A DNA stretch of 28,032 nt from Gammaproteobacteria bacterium (GTDB taxonomy: Bacteria; Pseudomonadota; Gammaproteobacteria; Pseudomonadales; Azotimanducaceae), in assembly GCA_002712135.1 (NCBI GenBank), contig PASO01000036.1, forward strand, positions 1 to 28,032, given 5' to 3'. Of the stretch, positions 8,773 to 16,558 are shown in pieces; positions within the stretch are counted from its first letter, which is position 1; every line of letters begins with the position of its first letter. The translations under genes and the position numbers were made by a program. The notes under the pieces were generated by a model. The model worked only from the letters and a program-made list of their open reading frames with translations. It had not been told where the DNA came from and did not search any database.

Positions 8773-8850
8773 GAGTCGCTGATGCGCAAGCCCAAACCCG
8801 CGTCCTCCGTCCGAATGACGAAAATCAGCGGTTACGAAGCTTCGCGACTC
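8773..8850. repeat. Complex inverted repeat in the TetR-ABC intergenic region
   Basis: GAGTCGCTGAT at 8773-8783 has its complement split in two downstream: ATCAGC at 8824-8829 and GCGACTC at 8844-8850. Between them is a 10-base palindrome CGAAGCTTCG (8835-8844). A further 7-base arm pair TGCAGGC/GCCTGCA occurs at 8709-8736. The rest of 8634-8869 shows no coding potential. No T-run follows on the minus strand, so a simple terminator is unlikely. It may be a small mobile-element remnant. Confidence 0.35.
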
Positions 8851-8869
8851 AATGTTAACTATCCTGAAG

Positions 8870-9508
8870 TTAGAGCCTCGACCTCTTAATGTACGGTCGA
8901 AAAATGACTGCAATATCGTCAATATTCCTCTGACATTCATTCAGAACAGCGGCTGAATCGGCCAAAATATCAGTGTTCGTATCAATGCCACTGCAACGTT
9001 TCAAGATCGCTTCCTGGCTGCCACACAGAAACGAAGCAACCTGCCTCGGTAAACGATTCTGTTTTACGTTCAACTGAAAATCTTTAGCCAGGTACTCTGT
9101 CAGGATGTTCTCATAACCGGAATAAACGATCACAAGAAAATTATCGTTCACGAGTGAAGAGGCTCGATGCAATTGCTCTCTTTTATGCTCCCACCCAAAA
9201 GGTGCAAGCTTGGAGACAACGTCTCCCACGAATTTACTCCAAATCTGAAAGGTTGTTTGATAGCTGAAATAATTATCGAAATACTCCCGGAGGCTTGCGA
9301 GTGGTTCCGCAGCAGCTGAGATCGCCAGAGATTCTTTGGTCTTAAAGTGACGATATATGGTCTGAACATGCACGCCAGCCTCGGCTGCGACGTCTTCTAG
9401 CTTGGTGAATTCATATCCATTACTTGCAAAAAGATTAACGGCTGCTCGGATAATCTCTGAAGTATTAACGTTCTTCTTTAAGGTTCTTTTCGGGTACTCG
9501 ATAGTCAT
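8870..9508 (-). CDS. TetR/AcrR-family transcriptional regulator
   Basis: A 212-residue one-component repressor. The N-terminal DNA-binding domain is clear: IIRAAVNLFASNGYE (19-33), then the helix-turn-helix TKLEDVAAEAGVHVQTIYRHF at 35-55 and KTKESL. The C-terminal ligand-binding region (about 65-212) is not conserved enough to name an effector. An upstream GTG at 9532 is in frame, but ATG 9508 has GAAGG nine bases ahead and starts just before the first helix. It is divergent from the alcohol dehydrogenase gene at 9610 with ~100 bases between, so it probably regulates itself and that gene. Control of the ABC operon downstream on the same strand is also possible. Confidence 0.9.
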   Translation of the reverse strand: MTIEYPKRTLKKNVNTSEIIRAAVNLFASNGYEFTKLEDVAAEAGVHVQTIYRHFKTKESLAISAAAEPLASLREYFDNYFSYQTTFQIWSKFVGDVVSKLAPFGWEHKREQLHRASSLVNDNFLVIVYSGYENILTEYLAKDFQLNVKQNRLPRQVASFLCGSQEAILKRCSGIDTNTDILADSAAVLNECQRNIDDIAVIFRPYIKRSRL

Positions 9509-9551
9509 ACTCACACCTTCACGGCTAGCCACTCGTTAATATTCACAACTC

Positions 9552-9562
9552 AAGGTATCCTT
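9552..9562. promoter_or_regulatory. Candidate operator in the TetR/dehydrogenase divergent intergenic region
   Basis: AAGGTATCCTT is an 11-base interrupted palindrome (AAGG/CCTT around TAT) in the 101-base gap between the TetR start and the dehydrogenase start. An 8-base palindrome GGCTAGCC lies at 9523-9530. TetR sites are usually longer, so either may be coincidental. No convincing -35/-10 pair could be read in the gap. Confidence 0.2.
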
Positions 9563-9609
9563 TTCACCTCTTCTCAGCAACTAATCGCAATCCAGCAGGA
9601 GGAAAAATT

Positions 9610-10626
9610 ATGCGCGCTGTCACCATGCAACGAGGTGAATTTTCGGTAGATGAGTTGCCGGATCTGGTACCTCAAAAAGGAGAAGTCCTAGTTAGGACCC
9701 GCGCTTGCGGCATATGCGGATCTGATCTCCACGCCGCAAAACACACTGAAGATTTCGTTAACACCAGTCGCCAATCCGGTGGTGCCTTTCAGCTGACGAC
9801 GTTTGATCCGGTGGTGCTTGGGCATGAGTTCTGTGCAGAAGTGGTCGACTACGGGCCCAGTACGGAACGCCAGTTGCGCCCAGGCACACTCGTTTGTTGC
9901 CCTCCCATGCTGCGTCGCGAGCCACCGGAGCCAATCGGCTTCTCTGTCGATGCACCCGGGGGGTTCTCGGAGTTTATGCTATTAACAGAGTCCATAATGA
10001 CGCCTGTGCCATCAGGGTTATCGGCAGAGCACGCAGCACTGACCGAACCCATGGCGGTCTCCTTTCACGCCGTCAACAAGGCCAGACTCGAAGGTGATGA
10101 AGCTATCCTTGTTATAGGTTGCGGGCCGGTTGGACTGGCGGTGATCATCGCATTGAAACAACGCCGGGCCGGACCAATTATCGCCGTCGATTTCTCACCG
10201 GGCCGTCGCGCCCTTGCTGCCCTGGTGGGTGCTGACGACGCCCTGGATCCCGCAATCACTAATCCCTATGCCCATCCTGATCTGATGAAGTCAGAGCAAT
10301 GTGTATATTTCGAGTGTGTCGGGGTCCCGGGAATGATTGACCAGATGTTTCTCGGTGCTCAAAAAGATGCTCGACTGGTTATCATCGGTGTCTGTCTGCA
10401 ACAGGACATCAGCAGGCCATTGATTGCGGTGAACAAACAGCTGAATGTGCAGTATGTCCTTGGCTATACAACCGAGGAATTTCAAGAAACGCTGGAATAT
10501 ATCGGTACCGGCGACTTCGACGTTACGCCACTCATTACCGGAGAAACCAATCTCGAAGGTGTGGCTGACGCATTTACCGAGCTTGCCAATCCTGAGAAGC
10601 ACGCAAAGATACTGGTCAAGCCCTGA
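9610..10626 (+). CDS. Zinc-dependent medium-chain alcohol dehydrogenase (MDR) without the structural-zinc lobe
   Basis: A 338-residue NAD(P)-dependent dehydrogenase. The catalytic domain has RACGICGSDLH with zinc ligand C36, and GHEF with H72 and E73. The Rossmann domain has VIGCGPVGLAV followed by IIAVDFS. The lobe that normally carries four spaced cysteines for a structural zinc (about 90-112) has only an adjacent Cys-Cys pair, so that zinc is probably absent. A strong AGGAGGA lies at 9596-9602, eight bases before ATG. It precedes the second GST-like gene by 43 bases in the same direction and is divergent from the TetR gene. It probably oxidises an alcohol or polyol; the substrate is unknown. 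Confidence 0.88.
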   Translation: MRAVTMQRGEFSVDELPDLVPQKGEVLVRTRACGICGSDLHAAKHTEDFVNTSRQSGGAFQLTTFDPVVLGHEFCAEVVDYGPSTERQLRPGTLVCCPPMLRREPPEPIGFSVDAPGGFSEFMLLTESIMTPVPSGLSAEHAALTEPMAVSFHAVNKARLEGDEAILVIGCGPVGLAVIIALKQRRAGPIIAVDFSPGRRALAALVGADDALDPAITNPYAHPDLMKSEQCVYFECVGVPGMIDQMFLGAQKDARLVIIGVCLQQDISRPLIAVNKQLNVQYVLGYTTEEFQETLEYIGTGDFDVTPLITGETNLEGVADAFTELANPEKHAKILVKP

Positions 10627-10631
10627 GCATG

Positions 10632-10637
10632 TATAAT
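10632..10637 (+). promoter_or_regulatory. Possible internal promoter -10 box ahead of the second GST-like gene
   Basis: A perfect TATAAT lies 32 bases before ATG 10670 and just after the dehydrogenase stop. No good -35 is present at 16-18 bases upstream. It may be chance, but it could give the GST-like gene some independent transcription. Confidence 0.2.
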
Positions 10638-10669
10638 CCGACGCGATTCAGAAAGGATGGAGTCTAAGT

Positions 10670-11854
10670 ATGCCTTACAGGCTTTACGGTATACCGGCAG
10701 GCCTATATCCGGGCAAAGCGAGATCTTACCTTAGACAACAAGCAATCGACTTTATTGACGTCGCTCCCGGTTGCAGCCATTTTCGCAATCATATTGTCCC
10801 GGCTGTGGGGCGCTGGATTAACCCTATCATGGAGACACCGGATGGCGATCTCATTCAGGATACTGTCGACATAATTGATCACTTTGAACGCGGACCCGCG
10901 CAGCACCTGGTGCGCTGCACTGCGTATCCAACCACACCAGTTCATCTGGCAGTCAGTCATGTTTTTGAAATGTTCGGCGGAGAAGGTTTGCTTCGCCCTG
11001 CGATGCATTATCGCTGGAACTTTGACGACGAGAACCTGGACTTCATTCGATCTGAGTTTTCGCTATGTTTCCCTAGTAGCTATTCTCAGGAGGAAGCAGA
11101 TGAAGCGTTTGATAACGCCAGCAGTCGCATGCGTCAGGCTACCCGGAGTTTTGGCGTAAACGCTGATACGGCGCCACTGATTGAGGCGGCTTTTCAGGAA
11201 TGGCTGAACCTGTTCAGCACTCACTTGGCCGATCATCCCTATTTATTAGGCGGTCATGCCACTCTCGGGGACTATGGTCTGATGGCTACCATGTGGCAGC
11301 ACCTGTTTCGTGATCCCGTACCTCAATTTTTAATCAAGCGCACTGCCCCACGCGTTGGCCGCTGGGTAGAGCGAATGTCAACTATCGAGCCATACCATCT
11401 CGAACCGGAAGCATCCGAAGACCTGATCACCGATGATAATGTGCCGGATACGTTGCTGGCTATGATGCGCTTTGTTGCTGAAGAATATCTTCCCGAGATC
11501 AGTGCACATGTAGAGCGCGCCAACCAATGGCTGGCCAATCATCCCAACCTTGAAGCCGGAACTAATGGCGTAGACGATCCAGCGGCGCGTGGACTAACGG
11601 GTTCCTTGGGTTTGGGGGGCGACGCGTTGACGACCTTTGAGTGGCGGGGGCGAAAGATAGAAACGGGCGTGATGCCTTATCGATTCTGGTTGATGCAGCG
11701 TTTGCAAGATGACCTCGCGATCGCTGAACCAGCGGAGCAGGAGAAAGTTCGCAACGTGCTTCGATCAACCGGCCTTGAGGCTCTGCTCGATCTTAAAACT
11801 TCCCGCCGCGTTGAGCGGGTCAATAATCTGGAAGTTTGGGGGCCGACCATCTGA
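10670..11854 (+). CDS. GST-like protein with a long C-terminal extension (paralogue 2)
   Basis: A 394-residue paralogue of the protein at 299-1408, aligning over essentially the whole length. Shared blocks include LYPGKARSYL at the N-terminus, EGLLRPAMHYRWNFDDEN, the C-domain N-cap LGDYGLMATMWQHLFRDP, TDDNVPDTLL in the extension, and NNLEVWGP at the end. The thioredoxin fold and GST helical domain are recognisable, followed by the same unassigned extension plus a ~20-residue insertion near 300. The serines S9 and S12 of paralogue 1 are Ile and Gly here, so only the Tyr of LYxG and the ARSYL segment are conserved near the expected active site. A purine-rich AAAGGATGGAG precedes the start. It probably shares a transcript with the upstream dehydrogenase. 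Confidence 0.8.
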   Translation: MPYRLYGIPAGLYPGKARSYLRQQAIDFIDVAPGCSHFRNHIVPAVGRWINPIMETPDGDLIQDTVDIIDHFERGPAQHLVRCTAYPTTPVHLAVSHVFEMFGGEGLLRPAMHYRWNFDDENLDFIRSEFSLCFPSSYSQEEADEAFDNASSRMRQATRSFGVNADTAPLIEAAFQEWLNLFSTHLADHPYLLGGHATLGDYGLMATMWQHLFRDPVPQFLIKRTAPRVGRWVERMSTIEPYHLEPEASEDLITDDNVPDTLLAMMRFVAEEYLPEISAHVERANQWLANHPNLEAGTNGVDDPAARGLTGSLGLGGDALTTFEWRGRKIETGVMPYRFWLMQRLQDDLAIAEPAEQEKVRNVLRSTGLEALLDLKTSRRVERVNNLEVWGPTI

Positions 11855-11876
11855 GCGTGGTCAATCGCATGCTCGT

Positions 11877-12884
11877 TTAACGCAACTGAGGGAACACCTG
11901 GTTTGAGATTCGCTCAAAGCTCGCTTGAGTCAACGCCGGATCGCTGTCCAACGATCCTGTAAGCAGAACCAACCTGTCGAGGCCTAGTTCAATAAGCTGC
12001 CCCAGTCGTTCTACACAATATTCGACTGATCCGGTTACCCCAAAACGGCTAATGAAATCATCGGGCATGGCTTTGATGTGCGCCGCCTCATTGCTTCCAT
12101 GATTCGCCATATCGTAGTTGGCACCAACTTGCTTAAAAATCTGGGCATCTGCTGTGCCCTTGCTACTGGCTGCCGACATGCCACTAAAATGAGCAAAGGC
12201 TCCCGTGCTGCCTTGGATAATAGAACGCGCCTTCGTCACATCATTATCACACGCGAGATTAATGTACGCACCGAACGACAGATCGTTCGGATCGAGACCA
12301 ACACCGCAGCGAGCCGAACAGGCGGCTTCCATCGAAGCTTTGAGGCGATCTTCATCTGCGCCAACCGCAAAAGTCACTCGCTCTGCTAGGCGCCCCGCGA
12401 GTGCGATGACACGTGGCCCCGTGGCCGCTACATCTACCGGCACCTTAGGCTGGCCAGATTCGCTGATCCACATGTTGCGACTCTCGAAGCCCTCCAGGTC
12501 GACAGATTCACCTCGCAGGTAGCGTTGCACCTGGTGGATGTAAGTCTCCAGTTTTCGCGCCGGCGCTGGGTTTTGTCCGATGTAACCTAATGACGAATCA
12601 CCACGGCCAATACCCAATACGGCGCGACCATCCGACTCCACCTGCACGGTCGCAATGGCAGAGGCTGTCACAGAGGGATGACGCGTAACCGGATTGGTTA
12701 CTGCAGTGCCTAGTTTTAGTCGTGTCGTTGCCTTCGCAGCCAGGCACATTGCACTATAGATATCCCCGGACAAGCACTGGGTATCCGGGAAAAATAAACC
12801 GTCCCAACCGGCATCCTCAATCCTGCGCGCCGCGCTCTCACTCTCACCCGGAACCGGGAAGATGATGTTCCAAAAGTCAGTCAC
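11877..12884 (-). CDS. Luciferase-like (LLM-class) flavin-dependent oxidoreductase
   Basis: A 335-residue TIM-barrel protein of the bacterial-luciferase superfamily. Hallmarks are RIEDAGWDGLFFPDTQ near the N-terminus, the strand TRLKLGTAVTNPVTRHP with the following ASAIATVQ helix, and GRAVLGIGRGDSS. The arrangement is closest to the single-subunit reductase/monooxygenase branch. The cofactor could be FMN or F420, and the sequence does not decide. A longer frame opens at 12959 inside the SDR gene. I chose GTG 12884 because it lies one base after that gene's TAA, follows GGGGAG, and starts just before the conserved first strand. It is the last gene of the minus-strand group with the SDR and the enolase-superfamily gene, and converges on the GST-like gene. 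Confidence 0.82.
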   Translation of the reverse strand: MTDFWNIIFPVPGESESAARRIEDAGWDGLFFPDTQCLSGDIYSAMCLAAKATTRLKLGTAVTNPVTRHPSVTASAIATVQVESDGRAVLGIGRGDSSLGYIGQNPAPARKLETYIHQVQRYLRGESVDLEGFESRNMWISESGQPKVPVDVAATGPRVIALAGRLAERVTFAVGADEDRLKASMEAACSARCGVGLDPNDLSFGAYINLACDNDVTKARSIIQGSTGAFAHFSGMSAASSKGTADAQIFKQVGANYDMANHGSNEAAHIKAMPDDFISRFGVTGSVEYCVERLGQLIELGLDRLVLLTGSLDSDPALTQASFERISNQVFPQLR

Positions 12885-12885
12885 C

Positions 12886-13740
12886 TTACTCCCCGCTATC
12901 ACTGTAAATTTCTTCTTCTGCTGCTGTCTCCATAAAGCGAAATACAGTGACAGGATCATCGCGCTTTTGCTTCATCAACTGAACTTCACCTTCTGCTGCC
13001 ACGATGATTTCATCAGCACCTTCCGATAGTTGAGACATGATAATCTCGATCGCTTCGTCGACGGACAAGCCCCCTACCATCACCCCTTTTTCCGGTCCAA
13101 GCAGCTCGCCATTGCCGGTCATCGCCTTCGCCGCCGACTGGGTACGAACCACGCCGGGTACTATTGTGGTCACCTTGATACCGTAGTGCGCCATTTCTGC
13201 CCTAAGCGCATCACAAAACCCCACGACTGCGTGCTTCGCCGGACAGTAGGCCGTGCGCAGATGGACACCAATCTTTCCCGCCATACTGGAAAGACCGACA
13301 ATACGCCCGGAACCTTGCTCCATCATTACCGGTAGCACTTTTTTAGTCAGTGCGATCGCTGAAAACAGGTTCACCTCCATAGTCTTACGGTACACATCCA
13401 TCGAAAGGTTCAGCACCCTATCCCGCGCGCCCTGACCTGCATTGTTAATCAAAATATCAACGCGGGAGAACTCATCAAGCACCGCCTGCAGAGCAGCAGG
13501 CATGGCATCATAGTCCAGGACATCAAGCAGCAGCACCATCAGGTAATCTTCATGGGCGCCCGCTGCGACGCACTCGTCTCTCACCCTGTTAAGTTCATCC
13601 ACATTGCGCCCACAAAGGACTACCTTTGCACCAGCACCTGCAAATGCCTTAGCCATACCCTCGCCAATACCGGATGACGCTCCAGTAATCCAGACCACCT
13701 TCTCAGCAAACACCGCTGATATATCTGCCCGTGTTCCCAT
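12886..13740 (-). CDS. Short-chain dehydrogenase/reductase (SDR)
   Basis: A 284-residue classical SDR. It has TGASSGIG in the first beta-alpha turn, NNAGQGARD, and the catalytic set S152, Y165, K169 (YCPAK). The conserved VVPGVVRT segment follows. The C-terminal ~40 residues extend past the usual fold and end in a glutamate-rich stretch. GAGGGG lies ten bases upstream of ATG 13740. It sits 54 bases after the enolase-superfamily gene and one base before the luciferase-like gene, so the three form one transcription unit. It could oxidise or reduce an intermediate shared with those enzymes; the substrate is unknown. Confidence 0.87.
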   Translation of the reverse strand: MGTRADISAVFAEKVVWITGASSGIGEGMAKAFAGAGAKVVLCGRNVDELNRVRDECVAAGAHEDYLMVLLLDVLDYDAMPAALQAVLDEFSRVDILINNAGQGARDRVLNLSMDVYRKTMEVNLFSAIALTKKVLPVMMEQGSGRIVGLSSMAGKIGVHLRTAYCPAKHAVVGFCDALRAEMAHYGIKVTTIVPGVVRTQSAAKAMTGNGELLGPEKGVMVGGLSVDEAIEIIMSQLSEGADEIIVAAEGEVQLMKQKRDDPVTVFRFMETAAEEEIYSDSGE

Positions 13741-13794
13741 AGTGAAAACCCCTCTTATTATTAACTCAGAACCCGATACTAAAAACTCAATACC

Positions 13795-14973
13795 CTACCG
13801 CGGCGGGTGCGCCAGTACCGCCTCTTCATTCACATCTGTTCCCCAGCCAGGACGATCCGATACCAGATACTCACCGTTTATAATTTCTGGTGGGTGGGTG
13901 ACCAGGTGATCTTTCCAGGCCACATCATCCACTTCAATTTCCATGATGCGAAAGTTAGGCAATGCAGCACAGAAATTGGCGCTCATGGCGCTGGCCAGAT
14001 GACCATAGAAATTGTGTGGCGCCACGTTTACCTCATGTGCATCGGCCATGGCTGCAATCTTGTAGGACTGCCAGGCACCATTCCATGGAACGTCGATAAT
14101 GACAACGTCCATAGAGCGTTGTTCGAAATAAGGGCTAAACTCCCTGATGCCATACAACGATTCACATGAGGCGATAGGCACACCTCCATGCTCCCGGATA
14201 TAGGCAAGGGATTTTGGATTGAACATATCGAGTTCGTACCAGAATAAATCAAACTGTTTTAGGGCACGCATGACTTTAAGAAAGCCTTCTGTCTTGAAGC
14301 TGAAATTCATATCGAGCAGGATATCGATATCATCACCTGCACCTTCTCTGAGCGCCGTCATTTGCGCCACCAAAGCTTTCAGTTGATCACTATCCGCATT
14401 CATGCTCTCTTCTCTAGGTAGCAGATTAGTACCAAAGCCACCGCGAAAATAGTTTCCTGCACCGAAGAAGTACATATTGCACTTCAGTGCCTTGTAGCCC
14501 GACTCTTTGACCTCTGCACCCAGATCAATAAGGTCTTTGGCAGAAGTAATCACCGGCTTACGAATAAATTCGGCGGTCGCCTCACCCATTCGGAATGTGC
14601 CGCAATGGGACCAGTATAGGGGAAGCGTATCGCGCTGTTTACCGCCTAACAGGGCATGCACAGGGACGTTAAGTGCCTTACCCTTTATGTCAAGCAGGGC
14701 GTTCTCTATTGCGGCAATTGCCTGCGCATTAACACCGCCCCGCGCCAGACGCGTCATTGCGTATAGTCGGGAGGACGTGACCGCATGCTCCAACGGATCA
14801 GTGCCTTCGATGAGTGGCGCCATGTTTTCAACCGCATGTGTGGTTCCCTTACTGCCAAACGACTCGTTATATTCGCTATAGCCGACGATGCCTTCGTCGG
14901 TCGTAATCTTGAGAAACGATAAGGTACGCCAACCTGCATCGGCGTGAAGAGTTTCTGTCTTGACTATTCTCAT
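13795..14973 (-). CDS. Enolase-superfamily (mandelate racemase/muconate lactonizing) enzyme
   Basis: A 392-residue protein with the N-terminal capping domain and a C-terminal barrel. Probable Mg2+ ligands are D221 (LLDMNF), E247 (WYELDMF) and E271 (SCESLYG). H320 in APHNFYGHL is the likely general base at the seventh strand. The second-strand lysine motif KxK reads K164-C-N166, so the second lysine is replaced, as in some acid-sugar dehydratases. Family members abstract a proton alpha to a carboxylate, giving racemisation, cycloisomerisation or dehydration. I favour a dehydratase acting on a hydroxy- or sugar acid, but the specificity is open. GGGAGC precedes ATG 14973. It heads the minus-strand group, just downstream of a truncated symporter. 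Confidence 0.87.
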   Translation of the reverse strand: MRIVKTETLHADAGWRTLSFLKITTDEGIVGYSEYNESFGSKGTTHAVENMAPLIEGTDPLEHAVTSSRLYAMTRLARGGVNAQAIAAIENALLDIKGKALNVPVHALLGGKQRDTLPLYWSHCGTFRMGEATAEFIRKPVITSAKDLIDLGAEVKESGYKALKCNMYFFGAGNYFRGGFGTNLLPREESMNADSDQLKALVAQMTALREGAGDDIDILLDMNFSFKTEGFLKVMRALKQFDLFWYELDMFNPKSLAYIREHGGVPIASCESLYGIREFSPYFEQRSMDVVIIDVPWNGAWQSYKIAAMADAHEVNVAPHNFYGHLASAMSANFCAALPNFRIMEIEVDDVAWKDHLVTHPPEIINGEYLVSDRPGWGTDVNEEAVLAHPPR

Positions 14974-15000
14974 TAGGATAGCTCCCGCACAACTTAGACC

Positions 15001-15288
15001 TCAGTGACACACATCGCGCATAATCAGCTGTATGCAGATCACGCCGCCGAAATATACTCCGATGGTGGCGGTGGCCCATTCGCAGGACAGTGCCGGCGCA
15101 TCAAGAAACGTTGCGCCGCTCGCGGTTGATGCAGCAAATGCCAGCGCCAGAAAATAGGGCCCGCAGGAAGCCCAAGGGATCGTAAAGTCGTCCCCTTGCG
15201 AGATTTTCTTGCTCGCGACATAGCTGATGACCAGCATCAGGCTGACGTAGAACACCATCAAAATCCGCGACCAAGTAACCAGAATCAT
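15001..15288 (-). pseudogene. Truncated sodium:solute symporter (SSS family) N-terminal fragment
   Basis: A 95-codon frame with a first hydrophobic helix at about 10-25, then ASKKISQGDDFTI, a second hydrophobic stretch, and the SSS hallmark ASTASGATFLDAPALS. Full symporters have 450-600 residues and 12-14 helices. This one stops after about two and the enolase-superfamily gene follows within 30 bases, so the rest has been deleted. It is oriented with the minus-strand group and may once have supplied its substrate. The frame is intact as far as it goes, so the loss may be recent. A functional short protein seems unlikely. Confidence 0.65.
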
Positions 15289-15453
15289 CTCTATTGCCTT
15301 TTATTTGAACTTATCGACGTTTCTCCGCCCATTAAAACACTAGTGGTAATAACACGAAACACCCGGACAACTGATCGAAGGTGCCAAACACCTAAAATGT
15401 TGAAAAAGATGACCGCTCCAAAGTAAAGTGCCATCACATCATCAGGAGTGACT

Positions 15454-16545
15454 ATGGACAACGCCTATTTAAAACAGGGTGAGAAGCGCGCCTTTGAACT
15501 AGGTAACCGCGGTCCGATTGAGTTAGACCACAGCGGTCGTCTTGCCCCTCATATCCTCGACGCCTACTGGAAGCACAGTTTCTATGTGTTTGAGGGTGCT
15601 ATCGAAGCTAAAGAAATGCATCAGCTTGTCACAGAGTTTGAAGACCTGCTCGACCGTGCCCCCGTCAATAGTGAAGCGATAGTAGACCGTCATGGCCGTC
15701 CAGCAGTTGGCCTGGACCACAAGGTGCCGTGTTTCCGGTTTGCTAAACCACTGTCCGACCCCCATGGCGGGACTGATGCTATCGGTGGTCGATACGAAGT
15801 CAAAATGATCGAGCCTGACGCTCCGGTAGATGCACCGGACGAGGTGCTGTTGCAGGTGCATGGAACTTTCTACTTTATGGATTCTACTTTGCTTCTGTAT
15901 GGTCATCCCAAGCTTCTCGCAGTCGCAGAACAGATTAATGGCCCAGACTTTGTGCCGTTTACCGATACCATCTGGATCAAGCACGGCGGGCTGGGGGCAT
16001 CCGTTGCATGGCATCAGGATGGTACTACCCTGTGGAACGACCCCGACCAGGATAGAGGGACACATGGCTTTAATTTCATGGTCAACCTGTATGCTACGAA
16101 CGCGGAAAATGCTCTCTGGATCGTCCCCGGTACTCACGATTCAGGCAAACTGGATATCAAAAGCAGAGTTACTGCCAATGACAATTCCATTGAACTCCCT
16201 GACGCAGTGCCGATGCTTTGCAGTCCGGGAGATGTAGCAATCTGCAACCGACAGATGCTTCACGGTTCATTCGCAAATACCTCTGTAGATATGCGCGCAA
16301 CCTTCGTATTTGGCTTTCACCGTCGGGCCTCGGTACTCAAGAGCCATGACTTCGAGAATGTTCCCTATGACGTAGCACGAGTCATTGATCGGTCCAGAGT
16401 CATTAAACTGGCTACGGCGGCCAGAGCAGACGCTTTCCCGGATGAAAAACCTTATGTGTATCAACCTCTCGTCAACGAGAATATTCAGTGGGGTTCAAAT
16501 CGTGAACAGCTTCGGGACTACAATACAAAAGATCTATTTATTTAG
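15454..16545 (+). CDS. Phytanoyl-CoA dioxygenase (PhyH)-like Fe(II)/2-oxoglutarate oxygenase
   Basis: A 363-residue double-stranded beta-helix oxygenase. The iron triad is readable as H187-x-D189 in WHQDGTTLW and H270 in QMLHGSF. R281 in MRATFVFGF is the likely 2-oxoglutarate anchor. VPGTHDSGK between them is typical. Such enzymes hydroxylate unactivated carbon while converting 2-oxoglutarate to succinate and CO2. A GTG at 15448 is in frame, but it overlaps AGGAG (15444-15448), which is ideally placed for ATG 15454. Only 13 bases separate it from the BVMO gene, so both are co-transcribed and probably act on the same molecule. The 160-base leader has no obvious promoter consensus and no other gene. 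Confidence 0.87.
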   Translation: MDNAYLKQGEKRAFELGNRGPIELDHSGRLAPHILDAYWKHSFYVFEGAIEAKEMHQLVTEFEDLLDRAPVNSEAIVDRHGRPAVGLDHKVPCFRFAKPLSDPHGGTDAIGGRYEVKMIEPDAPVDAPDEVLLQVHGTFYFMDSTLLLYGHPKLLAVAEQINGPDFVPFTDTIWIKHGGLGASVAWHQDGTTLWNDPDQDRGTHGFNFMVNLYATNAENALWIVPGTHDSGKLDIKSRVTANDNSIELPDAVPMLCSPGDVAICNRQMLHGSFANTSVDMRATFVFGFHRRASVLKSHDFENVPYDVARVIDRSRVIKLATAARADAFPDEKPYVYQPLVNENIQWGSNREQLRDYNTKDLFI

Positions 16546-16558
16546 GGAAAGTCGCTAG

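Noticed and set aside
8773..8859. Inverted repeat ending near GTTAAC considered as an integron attC site.
   Set aside because: The paired core sites in the right order and spacing are absent, and no integrase or cassette structure is nearby.
11877..12884. Assigning the luciferase-like protein specifically to coenzyme F420.
   Set aside because: The visible motifs are shared by FMN and F420 users, and no F420 biosynthesis gene is in the window.
15523..16137. Long - strand open frame (204 codons) across the PhyH gene.
   Set aside because: It is the complement of a gene with a complete iron-binding triad. Its product shows no domain pattern.
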